Of a DNA stretch of 62,185 nt, positions 44,001 to 52,503 are shown in pieces. The DNA is from an uncultured Prevotella sp. (GTDB taxonomy: Bacteria; Bacteroidota; Bacteroidia; Bacteroidales; Bacteroidaceae). The stretch covers positions 1 to 62,185 of the forward strand of contig CAKQAD010000006.1 in assembly GCA_934215545.1 (NCBI GenBank). The letters are read 5' to 3'. Below the pieces are notes generated by a model. That model saw only the letters and a list, made by a program, of their open reading frames with translations. It did no database searches and was not told where the DNA came from. A program made the translations under genes and the position numbers. Numbering within the stretch: the stretch's first letter is position 1; the number at the start of each line of letters is the position of its first letter.

Positions 44001-44471
44001 CGTATCGGTGGCAAGGTGCTCTCTATGACAGAGTCTATCCTCGATGGTTATGGCTTCTCTGAGCGTACCGAGAAGGCTCGTCTGAATGCCGAGGCTAACA
44101 ACATCATCGCTACCAACTATGGCAACAAGCCAGGTATGGTGCTCAACGATGGCAGTGGTCGTATCGTTCCTATCGAAGGCTACTATAGCACAACAGCAGG
44201 CGACAACCGTATCAACATCGAAGACTACCTCTACAGCGGCACTAACTTCCGTCTGCGTGAGCTCTCTTTGGGTTATACATTCCGCAACCTCTTCGGTCAG
44301 AACAAGAACCTGAACCTCTCGTTCATCGCTCGTAACTTGTTCTTCATCTATAAGGATGCTCCAGTAGATCCAGACGTTGCCCTTTCTACAGGCACCAGCA
44401 TGAGCGCATTTGAGGTGTTCAACATGCCTTCTGCTCGCTCGTTTGGTTTCTCTCTGAATGTAAACTTCTAA
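41076..44471 (+). CDS. SusC-like TonB-dependent outer membrane transporter
   Basis: The 1131-aa outer membrane protein imports oligosaccharides using TonB energy, in partnership with the SusD protein encoded next. After a signal region (ending about YASAADH) there is a carboxypeptidase-regulatory-like domain ([20 protein letters not shown]...[13 protein letters not shown]), then the TonB box and plug ([86 protein letters not shown]), followed by a long beta barrel ending in Phe (FGFSLNVNF). All are hallmark SusC features. It is placed between GH85 copies 2 and 3; released N-glycans are the inferred cargo. Confidence 0.95.
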   Translation: [1131 protein letters not shown]

Positions 44472-44503
44472 TTATGACCATTTAATTAAAGAAGACAATC
44501 ACT

Positions 44504-46420
44504 ATGAAATTACGTAAATTATTCGTTTATACAGCCCTTGCTGCCACTACATTTGGTGTGCAGTCATGTCTCGACTTCGACACCCCGGGTGACGAGTTCC
44601 AGATTGACACTAAAAAAGAAGAGGAGCAGGGTGAAGTTAAGTTAGGTGAAGCCGACAAGATCGACTACGAGAAGCAGATTACTAAGGAAGGCTTCAACGC
44701 TGCCTATAAGGCTTTGCGTACATCAAAGCTCGGTCAGGCACAGACAGGTATCTACGGTCTCCGTGGTGGTAAAGAGGGTGGTAAGCCTGCCGCTCACGCC
44801 TATCAGTTCCAGTACTGCCTTGGTCCTGACAACTATGTGCAGTACAGCTGTATTCCTCACTCAGACTTCCCATATTCATCGTTCAACATCACTTCTACAT
44901 ACAATGTAGCAAAGGGTGCTATCGGTGGCCCTGGTGGTGGTTTTGATGCAATGAAGAAGAATGTGGCTCCGCTGCTTACCGATGGTAACCTCGACTCTAT
45001 CCCAGAGCTTAAGGCTGCTTATCTGTTGCTCTACGACTATGCAGCTATTGAGAATGCCGACCTCTTTGGTCCACTGCCTTACACCGACTTCAAGGATGGC
45101 AAGACAGAGTCTCCATTCCAGTATGAGGAGGTTAAGGACATTTACGCTACTGTAAACCGCAACATCGACGACTGTGTTAAGGCTTTCAGACACTTCAAGG
45201 AGAAGACTCCTGAGAACGGATGGTACGACTACCAGAAGAAGGTTATCAAGAACATCTTCACAAGCCGTTTGCAGCTCGTTTACGATGCTGAGAAGGCTTA
45301 CTACACAGATCCTGATGAGGGCACCGGCGCTAACCTCGAGGTTTGGGCTCGCTTTGCTAACTCTTTGAAGCTCCGTATGGCTATGCACATGTCTAAGGTA
45401 CTTCCTGAGACGGCTAAGAAGTGGGCAGAAGAGGCTGTTGAGAGCGGCGTTATCGAGAACACCGACCAGGAGTTCGCTCTCTTCACTTCTACCATGGGCT
45501 TCGACCATCCTATCGTTCAGATTTCGGAGTGGGGCGACTGCCGTCCAAGTGCATCGTTCATCAACATGCTCCAGCGTCTTGACCACCCATACGCTAAGTA
45601 TCTGTTCAAGAAGAACGCCAACGATCTCTTCAAAACAGGTGTTAAGGGCTCTGCTCCTCAGAAGACAGAGGCTGGTAGCGTGCTCGTAGGTATGCGTTGC
45701 GGCACTGTTCCTGGACTTACACAGGCTGCCGAGACCAACCCATACATCTCATTCTCTAAGCTCGACAACGAGTATATGAACTCTCACTTCGCTCCTTGCT
45801 ATCTCATGAAGCTTTCTGAGGTTTGCTTCCTCCGTGCTGAGGGCGCTGTCCGTGGTTGGAACATGGGTGGCACTGCTAAAGAGTTCTATGATCAGGGTAT
45901 CAAGTATGCATTCCTCGAAGACCGCAACAACGACGACATCCAGTACAACAAGTATCTTTCTGAGTACATGAACGTATCAGCTCCTCTCGCTACATGGCAG
46001 GGTGCAGACGTTACAAAGTATGTTGACCCAACTGGCGAAACCGATGATATCGCTTCTGCTACCAACATCGGTGTAGCTTGGGAGTCGGCAGGTGGCAACC
46101 GCGAGAAGCAGCTTGAGATGATCATCACTCAGAAGTACATCGCTGGCTATCCTTACAGCTTTGAGGCTTGGGTCGACCTCCGTCGTACCGGCTATCCACG
46201 CTTGTTCCCAATCCTCCAGCCAGAGGACGGCGACGGCACTCTTACTGCTGGCGATAGCGAGGCTTACAGCTGTGGTATGAACATCATGCGTCGTATTCCT
46301 TGGGTTTCTGACGACCCATCGACACTCATCGACCTCAACAAAACTGGTCTTCCTAACCTCGGTGGTCCTGACAAGCAGGGCACACGCCTCTGGTGGGACC
46401 TCGATCAGCCTAACTTCTAA
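44504..46420 (+). CDS. SusD-like nutrient-binding lipoprotein
   Basis: This lipoprotein forms the lid of the SusC channel on the cell surface and binds glycans. The 638-aa protein starts with a lipoprotein signal ending FGVQSC (Cys22), just after an AT-rich 32-nt gap from susC. AYLLLYDYAAIENADLFGPLPYTDF is a strong SusD/RagB signature, and the C-terminal EAWVDLRRTGYPRLFPIL segment is also typical. It is most like the SusD-like subgroup with a TPR-type helical core. Loss of partner enzymes nearby cannot be judged, but the susCD pair itself is intact. Confidence 0.94.
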   Translation: MKLRKLFVYTALAATTFGVQSCLDFDTPGDEFQIDTKKEEEQGEVKLGEADKIDYEKQITKEGFNAAYKALRTSKLGQAQTGIYGLRGGKEGGKPAAHAYQFQYCLGPDNYVQYSCIPHSDFPYSSFNITSTYNVAKGAIGGPGGGFDAMKKNVAPLLTDGNLDSIPELKAAYLLLYDYAAIENADLFGPLPYTDFKDGKTESPFQYEEVKDIYATVNRNIDDCVKAFRHFKEKTPENGWYDYQKKVIKNIFTSRLQLVYDAEKAYYTDPDEGTGANLEVWARFANSLKLRMAMHMSKVLPETAKKWAEEAVESGVIENTDQEFALFTSTMGFDHPIVQISEWGDCRPSASFINMLQRLDHPYAKYLFKKNANDLFKTGVKGSAPQKTEAGSVLVGMRCGTVPGLTQAAETNPYISFSKLDNEYMNSHFAPCYLMKLSEVCFLRAEGAVRGWNMGGTAKEFYDQGIKYAFLEDRNNDDIQYNKYLSEYMNVSAPLATWQGADVTKYVDPTGETDDIASATNIGVAWESAGGNREKQLEMIITQKYIAGYPYSFEAWVDLRRTGYPRLFPILQPEDGDGTLTAGDSEAYSCGMNIMRRIPWVSDDPSTLIDLNKTGLPNLGGPDKQGTRLWWDLDQPNF

Positions 46421-46494
46421 TGGCTGATGCAACATGCACAACTCTATCCTTTGGCAATTGTAAATTGTAGGGGTGATGTTGTGACAACATAAAT

Positions 46495-46539
46495 AAAAAA
46501 TGGCGATTGTCTTTAAATAAGATGGTCGCCATTTTTTTT
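46495..46539 (+). terminator. Terminator of the susCD unit
   Basis: AAAAAATGGCGA and TCGCCATTTTTTTT form a stem around a loop of about 20 nt and end in a run of eight T. It separates susD from GH85 copy 3. Confidence 0.88.
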
Positions 46540-46664
46540 GTGCTGCAAATTATAAAATCTTATATTCGTATAATTATAATTCTAATTTTAACTTTTATCG
46601 TTAATATTTCATAAGTACAGAAATTTATTTATTATTTTATAGCGACATATTGAACAATTTGATG

Positions 46665-46672
46665 TACTTTTG
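46665..46672 (+). promoter_or_regulatory. -7 box of GH85 copy 3
   Basis: TACTTTTG fits TAnnTTTG, 47 nt before the start codon. With the terminator just upstream, copy 3 probably has its own transcript. Confidence 0.55.
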
Positions 46673-46718
46673 CAAACAGAAATAAATTATAATTTAATCT
46701 TTTAACTAACCCAAATTT

Positions 46719-49700
46719 ATGAAAATTAAATCTACATTATCTGCTATTGCATTAGCAGCTGCAATGTCGGGTGTTGCTGCACCTGCTTTCGCTGCTACTG
46801 AAACTAAAAATGATAGCAAGTATTATGATTTTCGTGGTTTTAACGATGAGAACTTGATGAAGCTGTTCTACCAAGCACAGCAAGCAGGTCGCAAGTATCC
46901 TACAGCTGCAGAGTTTGCCGCTGCTGGTATTCAGCCTGCCGACATCGCATTCATCCGTTCTCACGTGCGTAATAAAGGTATTCTTGATCGTAGCGACCGT
47001 CTTGTAAAAGACACTTACGAGAAGCGCGACCTTTGGATGAACATCCCTATGGATGCAGGTAAGGCATCTGACGTTGGTCAGCCAAACATGACATTCCATA
47101 GCGACGTGTTCTCTATGTGGAACTACACCAACATCTTCGGTTCTTGGAACCACGGCGTGTTCTCAGCTCCTTCTGCATGGACCGACGCTGCTCACCGCAA
47201 TGGTACCGACATTTACTCTGGTATCAAGTTCTTCGACACCACTGGTGGTCGTGGCCAGGGAGCTAGTGCTTGGATGGATTTCATTACCGAAACAAATGCC
47301 GATGGCTCATACAAGTATGCTGAGCCAATGATCAACCTCCTTATGTACTTCGGTTTCGATGGTATCAACTACAACTGGGAGGATTCAGGCTATACTGATG
47401 AGGATATCGTAGAGTTCCACCGCGAGCTCCACCGCCTTGCCAAGAAGTATGGCTTTGACAACTTCCACACTGGTATCTACACCTCCAACTCTGGTTTGAA
47501 TAGATCTGAGTCGCAAGCTCTCTTCGGCGACAAGAACGGTCGTACACACGACTTGATGCTCAACTACTCTGGTGGCGACTTCTCTTATAGCCTTAAGTCG
47601 TCTGCTCAGCAGGCTATTGCTGCTATGGGCACCACAGAGGGCCTTTATACTGGTATGTGGTTCGTAGGTTTGGATCGTGGATGGACACGCCTTAATGCCG
47701 ACGAATACTCAAAGCAGGTAAGCATCTGCTTGTGGGGTGAGCACGCTCAGAGCCGTATCTGGTCATACAACAGTGGTGCCGACTCTTATGAGGCACAGGC
47801 AAACTATCAGCTGCTCATGGAGCGTCTGATGTCTGGTGGCAACCGCAACCCACTCACACGCCCAGCTATCAGCAATACTGGCAACAACTGGGAGCAGAAT
47901 GGCGACAAGAAGCCTCTGCAGACTTTCGCTGGTTTGGCATCTTGGATTCCAGAGCGCTCTGCTATCAAAGGCAACCTGCCTTTCGAAACACACTTCAACC
48001 TTGGCAATGGCGACCGCTATGCTTACAAGGGAAAGAAGACTGCTGGCGCATGGTACAACATGTCGGCTCAGGACTATGTTCCTACATATCGTTGGCTCGT
48101 TGTTAAGCCAGGCACACAGACAGCGTCTACAGATGTTGACGCTTCATTCACTCATCTCGACCAGTACATCGGTGGTACTTCACTCTTGCTCCAGGGCAAG
48201 GCTACTTCTACCGGTACCGACATCGTGCTCTACAAGACCGATCTTAACGTAAGCGCTGGCAATGTATTTGCTAAGGTAGCTGTTAAGAATGGCAAGGAAG
48301 GCAACAACCCATCTAACCTCTATGTTATCCTGCAGAAGGCTAACGGCACATGGGTAGAGGCTCCTGTAGGCACCGTTAATGGCAAGACATGGCAAGAGAA
48401 GACCGTAAACATCTCTGGCATTGCCAAGAGCGACGTAATCAAGCGCATCGGTCTCCGTGTTAAGGGTAGCGACAATAACTACAAGCTCTATGTAGGTGAG
48501 CTCCAGATCAACGACGGCGTAAAAGCAACTCCTGCTAATGTTAAGAACGTAAACGTAGACGTTAAGGAAGAGACAAAGCTCTCTCTCTGCGCTAAGGTTT
48601 ACTGGGATGTAGACGCTAAGGCAAGCAAGCGCGCTTCTTGGGACCTCCTCTACAACGACGAGGCTAACATCGACCACTTCGAGGTGCTCTACAAGAACGG
48701 TGAGGCTGGCACAATCTCTGAGATTGCCCGCACTTCTTCTTGGGGTGCATTCATTGGCGACATCATGTTCTCTGGTGCCGACGACAAACCATACATCGGT
48801 GTGCGTTCAGTGTCTACCGACCTCAAGACCTACTCTCCAATCCAGTGGGTTGCTGTGAAGCGTAATTCTAATGCTCCTAACTATGTAGACAACTCTTATG
48901 GCATCTCTCAGATGGATCCTAACTGTGATGGTGCAGCCACTGCACGTCAGCAGCGTTACGTAACCTCAGTTACTACAACAGGTGCTACACAGAACCTTAA
49001 TTATAAGGCAACAGGTCCTGTAGCTGATGGCTCACAGTATGCCGATGCCACATCTCATGTGCTCAAGGTTAAGCAGGGTCAGAAGATCACTATGAACATC
49101 AAGTGTGCTGACTTCTCTGATGGTTTGAAGTATTGCTTCGCTGGTGGTTGGATCGACCTCGATGGCGACCATGTGTTCAACCCAGACGATATCGCTACTA
49201 ATCCAAAGTCTGGCGAGCGTCTCTTCAAGGTTGGTAATACACGTGCTGCTACTCCTGAGTTCCAGACAACTGGTGTAAATGCAGTGTTCACAGTTCCTTC
49301 AGATGCCAAGACTGGCAAGTCTCGTCTGCGCATCGTATTCTCTGATGCATGGTTCGAGGGCGCATTCCTCCCAACAGGTCTTCACAACAAGGGCTTCTCT
49401 ATCGACTTCGGTGTAGAGATAACTGGTAACAACCCAGAGCGTCAGGGCCCAACTGATATCCACGACCAGGGCGTTGCTGAGCAGCCAGAGGGTCTCACTC
49501 CAAGTGCAATCAACAATGTTGCTGAGGGTGGTGCTGGTTCACTCAACGTAGAGGACGGACAGCTCAACTTCGAGAATGTTGACAAGGCATGGATCTACGA
49601 TGCTACAGGTGCTACTGTTAAGTATCTCGTTGCTCCTACAACATTCGCTACTACATCTCTTGCTAAGGGCATCTACGTAGTTAAGATGCAGCAGGGTGCA

Positions 49701-49733
49701 GTGCTCCGCACACAGAAGGTTGTAATCAAGTAA
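46719..49733 (+). CDS. Secreted GH85 endo-beta-N-acetylglucosaminidase with GEVED domain (copy 3)
   Basis: The 1004-aa protein has a signal peptide ending APAFAAT. The GH85 barrel spans about 95-440, with catalytic Asn219/Glu221 in GINYNWEDSGY; the residue between them is Trp where copies 1 and 2 have Ser. SICLWGEHAQSRIW and SAQDYVPTYRWLVV match the family beta strands, and LDQYIGGTSLLLQG the accessory domain. It lacks the LamG domain and has instead a GEVED domain at about 787-905 (FAGGWIDLDGDHVFNPDD). A T9SS-like tail (AINNVAEGG...AKGIYVVKMQQGA) ends it. Its own promoter box suggests separate control from the susCD unit. Confidence 0.92.
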   Translation: MKIKSTLSAIALAAAMSGVAAPAFAATETKNDSKYYDFRGFNDENLMKLFYQAQQAGRKYPTAAEFAAAGIQPADIAFIRSHVRNKGILDRSDRLVKDTYEKRDLWMNIPMDAGKASDVGQPNMTFHSDVFSMWNYTNIFGSWNHGVFSAPSAWTDAAHRNGTDIYSGIKFFDTTGGRGQGASAWMDFITETNADGSYKYAEPMINLLMYFGFDGINYNWEDSGYTDEDIVEFHRELHRLAKKYGFDNFHTGIYTSNSGLNRSESQALFGDKNGRTHDLMLNYSGGDFSYSLKSSAQQAIAAMGTTEGLYTGMWFVGLDRGWTRLNADEYSKQVSICLWGEHAQSRIWSYNSGADSYEAQANYQLLMERLMSGGNRNPLTRPAISNTGNNWEQNGDKKPLQTFAGLASWIPERSAIKGNLPFETHFNLGNGDRYAYKGKKTAGAWYNMSAQDYVPTYRWLVVKPGTQTASTDVDASFTHLDQYIGGTSLLLQGKATSTGTDIVLYKTDLNVSAGNVFAKVAVKNGKEGNNPSNLYVILQKANGTWVEAPVGTVNGKTWQEKTVNISGIAKSDVIKRIGLRVKGSDNNYKLYVGELQINDGVKATPANVKNVNVDVKEETKLSLCAKVYWDVDAKASKRASWDLLYNDEANIDHFEVLYKNGEAGTISEIARTSSWGAFIGDIMFSGADDKPYIGVRSVSTDLKTYSPIQWVAVKRNSNAPNYVDNSYGISQMDPNCDGAATARQQRYVTSVTTTGATQNLNYKATGPVADGSQYADATSHVLKVKQGQKITMNIKCADFSDGLKYCFAGGWIDLDGDHVFNPDDIATNPKSGERLFKVGNTRAATPEFQTTGVNAVFTVPSDAKTGKSRLRIVFSDAWFEGAFLPTGLHNKGFSIDFGVEITGNNPERQGPTDIHDQGVAEQPEGLTPSAINNVAEGGAGSLNVEDGQLNFENVDKAWIYDATGATVKYLVAPTTFATTSLAKGIYVVKMQQGAVLRTQKVVIK

Positions 49734-49754
49734 TTAAATTACGACACATAACAT

Positions 49755-49792
49755 AAAAAAGGTGGAACCCACACAAGGGTTCCACCTTTTTT
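49755..49792 (+). terminator. Terminator of GH85 copy 3
   Basis: AAAAAAGGTGGAACCC and GGGTTCCACCTTTTTT form a perfect 16-bp stem around ACACAA. Confidence 0.92.
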
Positions 49793-49797
49793 ATTGC

Positions 49798-49805
49798 TAC
49801 CTTTG
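49798..49805 (+). promoter_or_regulatory. -7 box of the glycosyltransferase pair
   Basis: TACCTTTG fits TAnnTTTG, 40 nt before the GT2 start codon. Confidence 0.55.
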
Positions 49806-49844
49806 CCAAAACATTAATTCTTGCCTCTGTATTAGATCACGCTT

Positions 49845-50879
49845 ATGAACATTTCAAGCCATGTGTCGGTGGTGATGTGCACCTATAATGGTGCCAGCCG
49901 TCATCTTGCCGAACAACTCGACTCCATACTCTCACAAACCATCTTGCCCATGGAGATAGTGGTGCAAGACGATGGGTCGACCGACAATACCCTCGATGTG
50001 CTCCATGCCTACGAGCAGCGCATGCCCGAAGGAGTGGCATTGCGCATATATAGCAACCCACAGCAGCTGGGCATCAATGCCAACTTCTTCTCTGCCATGC
50101 GCAGAGCAAAGGGCGAGCTAATTGCCGTGAGCGACCAAGACGACATCTGGCTGCCCACAAAGATAGAGGAGCAGCAGGCAGCCATCGGCAATAACATGAT
50201 GTGCGTGTGTCGCTCAGTGCCATTCAGCGATGGCGGCGACCCCATAAGTTTCGACCCACGCCGCCCCAACTGCTGTCTTGCCCGCCTTTTCTATGCCTCG
50301 ATGATGGGCCATTGTCAGATGCTTCGTCGCGAGTTGCTTGATGTGATACCCACACAAGAGGAATGCCCCGAAATATATCGTCGCACCTGCTACGATGTGC
50401 TCACCGCCACCGCTGCCGCTGCCCTCGACAGCATAGTGCTCATCGACCGACAGCTTGTGCGACAGCGCCGCTATGCCGCTGCTGCCACCTATGTGCGCCC
50501 CGACCAGTTGCGCACACGCTCCAGCCATAATGCCGCTGCCATGCTGCTATATGGCATGCGCCACTATTTTGCCGTGAAGCCATGGATGCGTGCACACTTC
50601 GATGCCCGCCGTCAACTGCTGCAATGGGTCAAGCAGAAGGCTGCCAGCAATCATATCGCTGCTGCCAATGGCAAGGTGATGGCAGATGGTATGCAGCTGC
50701 TCAATGCCGAGTGCAGCAAGGCACCCCTCGCCCTGATACGCCTCACCTGGCAATACATAAAGCATCGCCACACCATATTCTATACACATGAGTCCGACCC
50801 CGTGGCATTCGTCAGGGCACTCATGCATCCCTTCATGCAGATTTATAACTACCGCTATCTTGTAGGAAAAACATATTAA
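49845..50879 (+). CDS. GT2-family glycosyltransferase
   Basis: The 344-aa protein is a cytoplasmic GT-A enzyme that transfers a sugar from a nucleotide donor to a surface glycan. VSVVMCTYNGASRHLAEQLDS is the start of the Rossmann-like fold, EIVVQDDGSTDNTLDVL carries the QDDGS nucleotide-binding residues, and AVSDQDDIWLP carries the metal-binding DQDD. The C-terminal third is helical with basic residues, likely membrane-facing. It is followed after 5 nt by a GT4 gene, so both probably act on the same glycan. Codon use here (many ATA, CGC) differs from that of the PUL upstream. Confidence 0.9.
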   Translation: MNISSHVSVVMCTYNGASRHLAEQLDSILSQTILPMEIVVQDDGSTDNTLDVLHAYEQRMPEGVALRIYSNPQQLGINANFFSAMRRAKGELIAVSDQDDIWLPTKIEEQQAAIGNNMMCVCRSVPFSDGGDPISFDPRRPNCCLARLFYASMMGHCQMLRRELLDVIPTQEECPEIYRRTCYDVLTATAAAALDSIVLIDRQLVRQRRYAAAATYVRPDQLRTRSSHNAAAMLLYGMRHYFAVKPWMRAHFDARRQLLQWVKQKAASNHIAAANGKVMADGMQLLNAECSKAPLALIRLTWQYIKHRHTIFYTHESDPVAFVRALMHPFMQIYNYRYLVGKTY

Positions 50880-50884
50880 GCACC

Positions 50885-51958
50885 ATGAGAGTCTACTTCT
50901 ATCACACGCAAGACATACAATACTGCCTGCAGCGAATGGCAAACGGCGAGTTTCCAAAACACTTTCTTTATGGAGCATGCCACCTGCCCGACAATGGCAT
51001 AGAGGTGGTGTATCACCGCTCGCCACGCCGACCCATGGGGCGTCTGCGCACAGCACTGCATACGGCATGGCGCGTGCTTACATGTCGCCAGCACTACGAT
51101 GCAATATATGCCACCCACTATAAGGGGCTCGAGCTGCTTGTGCTGCTGCGTGCCCTGCGCATATATCGCAAGCCAATAGTGGTGTGGCACCATCAGCCCA
51201 TAGTAACATCGGGCAGCAAGCTGAGAGAGTGGGGTGGCAGACTGTTCTATCGTGGCTTCGACCGACTGATCTTCTTCTCGCAAAAACTCGTCGACGACTC
51301 ATTGCACTCCCGAAAAGCCAACCCACAGAAGATGATTGTGGGACATTGGGGCGCCGACCTCGACTTCTACGACCGCATCAGGCAGAGTGTGGCAGACACC
51401 ATGACACCAGGATTTAACTTCATAGCCACTGGCAAGGAACAACGCGACCAACCCACACTAATATCCGCCTTCAATGCCACCAGCCAACATCTTATATTAT
51501 ATATAGGCATCAATCCCGACCCTAATGTGCCTAATCCAAACCTCGAGGCAGTGAACAACTGTCACCCGGCACAGAACATCAGCGTGGTGAAGATTTGTGG
51601 ACTGCTGCCTTATGAGATAGCTTGCGAGGTGGCACGACAACAGTGTGTGGCAGTGTGCTGCCACAACACACGCTACACTGCAGGACTAACAACTGTGGTG
51701 GAGGCACTCGCCCTCGGCATGCCTCTGATATGCAGCCGTAACCCACAGATACCAATCGATATTGATGCTACGCAGTGTGGCATCACCGTAGACTACGGCG
51801 ATGTGCAAGGATGGCAAAAAGCTATAGAATATATGGCAACACATCCAGAAGAAGCACAACGCATGGGACAACGCGGAAGAATAATCGCCGAACAACAGTT
51901 CAACGACCGTAAATGTGCTGCCGAAGTGGCGGAGGTTCTTACGAGTTTTGAGTTTTGA
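50885..51958 (+). CDS. GT4-like glycosyltransferase
   Basis: The 357-aa protein starts MRVYFYHTQDIQYCLQRM. It has the two-lobed GT-B layout: an N-terminal lobe with YDAIYATHYKGLELLVLLRA and a C-terminal lobe where YTAGLTTVVEALALGMPLIC forms the donor-sugar site with the conserved Glu. FDRLIFFSQKLVDD and HWGADLDFYDRIR occur at typical linker positions. The last residues (VLTSFEF) are encoded by the beginning of the foldback repeat at 51945-52223, so the repeat may have changed the original stop. It is translationally coupled with the GT2 gene. Confidence 0.83.
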   Translation: MRVYFYHTQDIQYCLQRMANGEFPKHFLYGACHLPDNGIEVVYHRSPRRPMGRLRTALHTAWRVLTCRQHYDAIYATHYKGLELLVLLRALRIYRKPIVVWHHQPIVTSGSKLREWGGRLFYRGFDRLIFFSQKLVDDSLHSRKANPQKMIVGHWGADLDFYDRIRQSVADTMTPGFNFIATGKEQRDQPTLISAFNATSQHLILYIGINPDPNVPNPNLEAVNNCHPAQNISVVKICGLLPYEIACEVARQQCVAVCCHNTRYTAGLTTVVEALALGMPLICSRNPQIPIDIDATQCGITVDYGDVQGWQKAIEYMATHPEEAQRMGQRGRIIAEQQFNDRKCAAEVAEVLTSFEF

Positions 51959-52223
51959 GTTTTGAATTTTGAATTGTGCGCTTCGCGCATTTTGAATTTT
52001 GAATTCTGAATTTTGAATTATTCTCGGCTTCGCCTGCGATTTTGAGTTGTTCAATTTTGAGTTTTGAATTAATTGGATGATTTATAACTCAGCAAAAGCA
52101 GCGAAATCGAGAATAATTCAAAATTGAATAATTTAGAATCGGCGTAGCCGACAACTCAAAATTCAAAATTCAAAACTCAAAAATGCGCCCACGGCGCACA
52201 ATTCAAAACTCAAAACTCAAAAT
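51945..52223. repeat. Foldback array of TTTTGAATT / AACTCAAAATTC repeats (second copy)
   Basis: The left half repeats GAGTTTTGAATTTTGAATT with hairpins TGCGCTTCGCGCA and TCGGCTTCGCCTGCGA. The right half is the mirror image (AACTCAAAATTCAAAATTC) with GGCGTAGCC and GCGCCCACGGCGC. The outermost parts pair (GTGCGC against GCGCAC). It begins inside the GT4 gene end and stops at the next gene's stop codon. The same design is seen at 16949-17244. Confidence 0.82.
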
Positions 52224-52448
52224 TCAAAACTCCTCATCATCTTCTCCATGAAGAGCTTTCTGAAAACTCTCCCAATCCTGAAATCCAGCAAGAAGCGACA
52301 ATTTGTCGAGGGTTTCACGTTTAGGCTTTTCAGTGCCTTTGATATAGCCGGTGAGTTTATCTAAAGCTTTGAGGCTCTGTGGCAAGCGTTCAATCCGCTT
52401 TTCTATGGTCTCAAACAATTTCTTTAAATCATGTTTCTTCCGTTCCAT
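52224..52448 (-). CDS. Small conserved-looking protein of unknown function
   Basis: The 74-aa product (start MERKKHDLKKLFETIEKRIE) is highly charged and helical, with TLDKLSLLAGFQDWESF near the end. That segment resembles the TLxxLaxFxGYxxWExF helix pair found in small Bacteroidetes regulator-like proteins, so DNA or protein binding is possible. No domain can be assigned with confidence. The tail LHGEDDEEF is acidic. It is divergent from the AICAR formyltransferase gene, with about 100 bp between them. Confidence 0.6.
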   Translation of the reverse strand: MERKKHDLKKLFETIEKRIERLPQSLKALDKLTGYIKGTEKPKRETLDKLSLLAGFQDWESFQKALHGEDDEEF

Positions 52449-52503
52449 GTGTTGTGTGTGCTAAATAATCGCTGCAAATTTACAGAATTCCAATGAAAAG
52501 TAG

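Noticed and set aside
33290..49733. PUL as recent horizontal transfer
   Set aside because: The codon difference from neighbours matches that of rplS, which points to high expression, and there are no integrase, tRNA end or direct-repeat borders.
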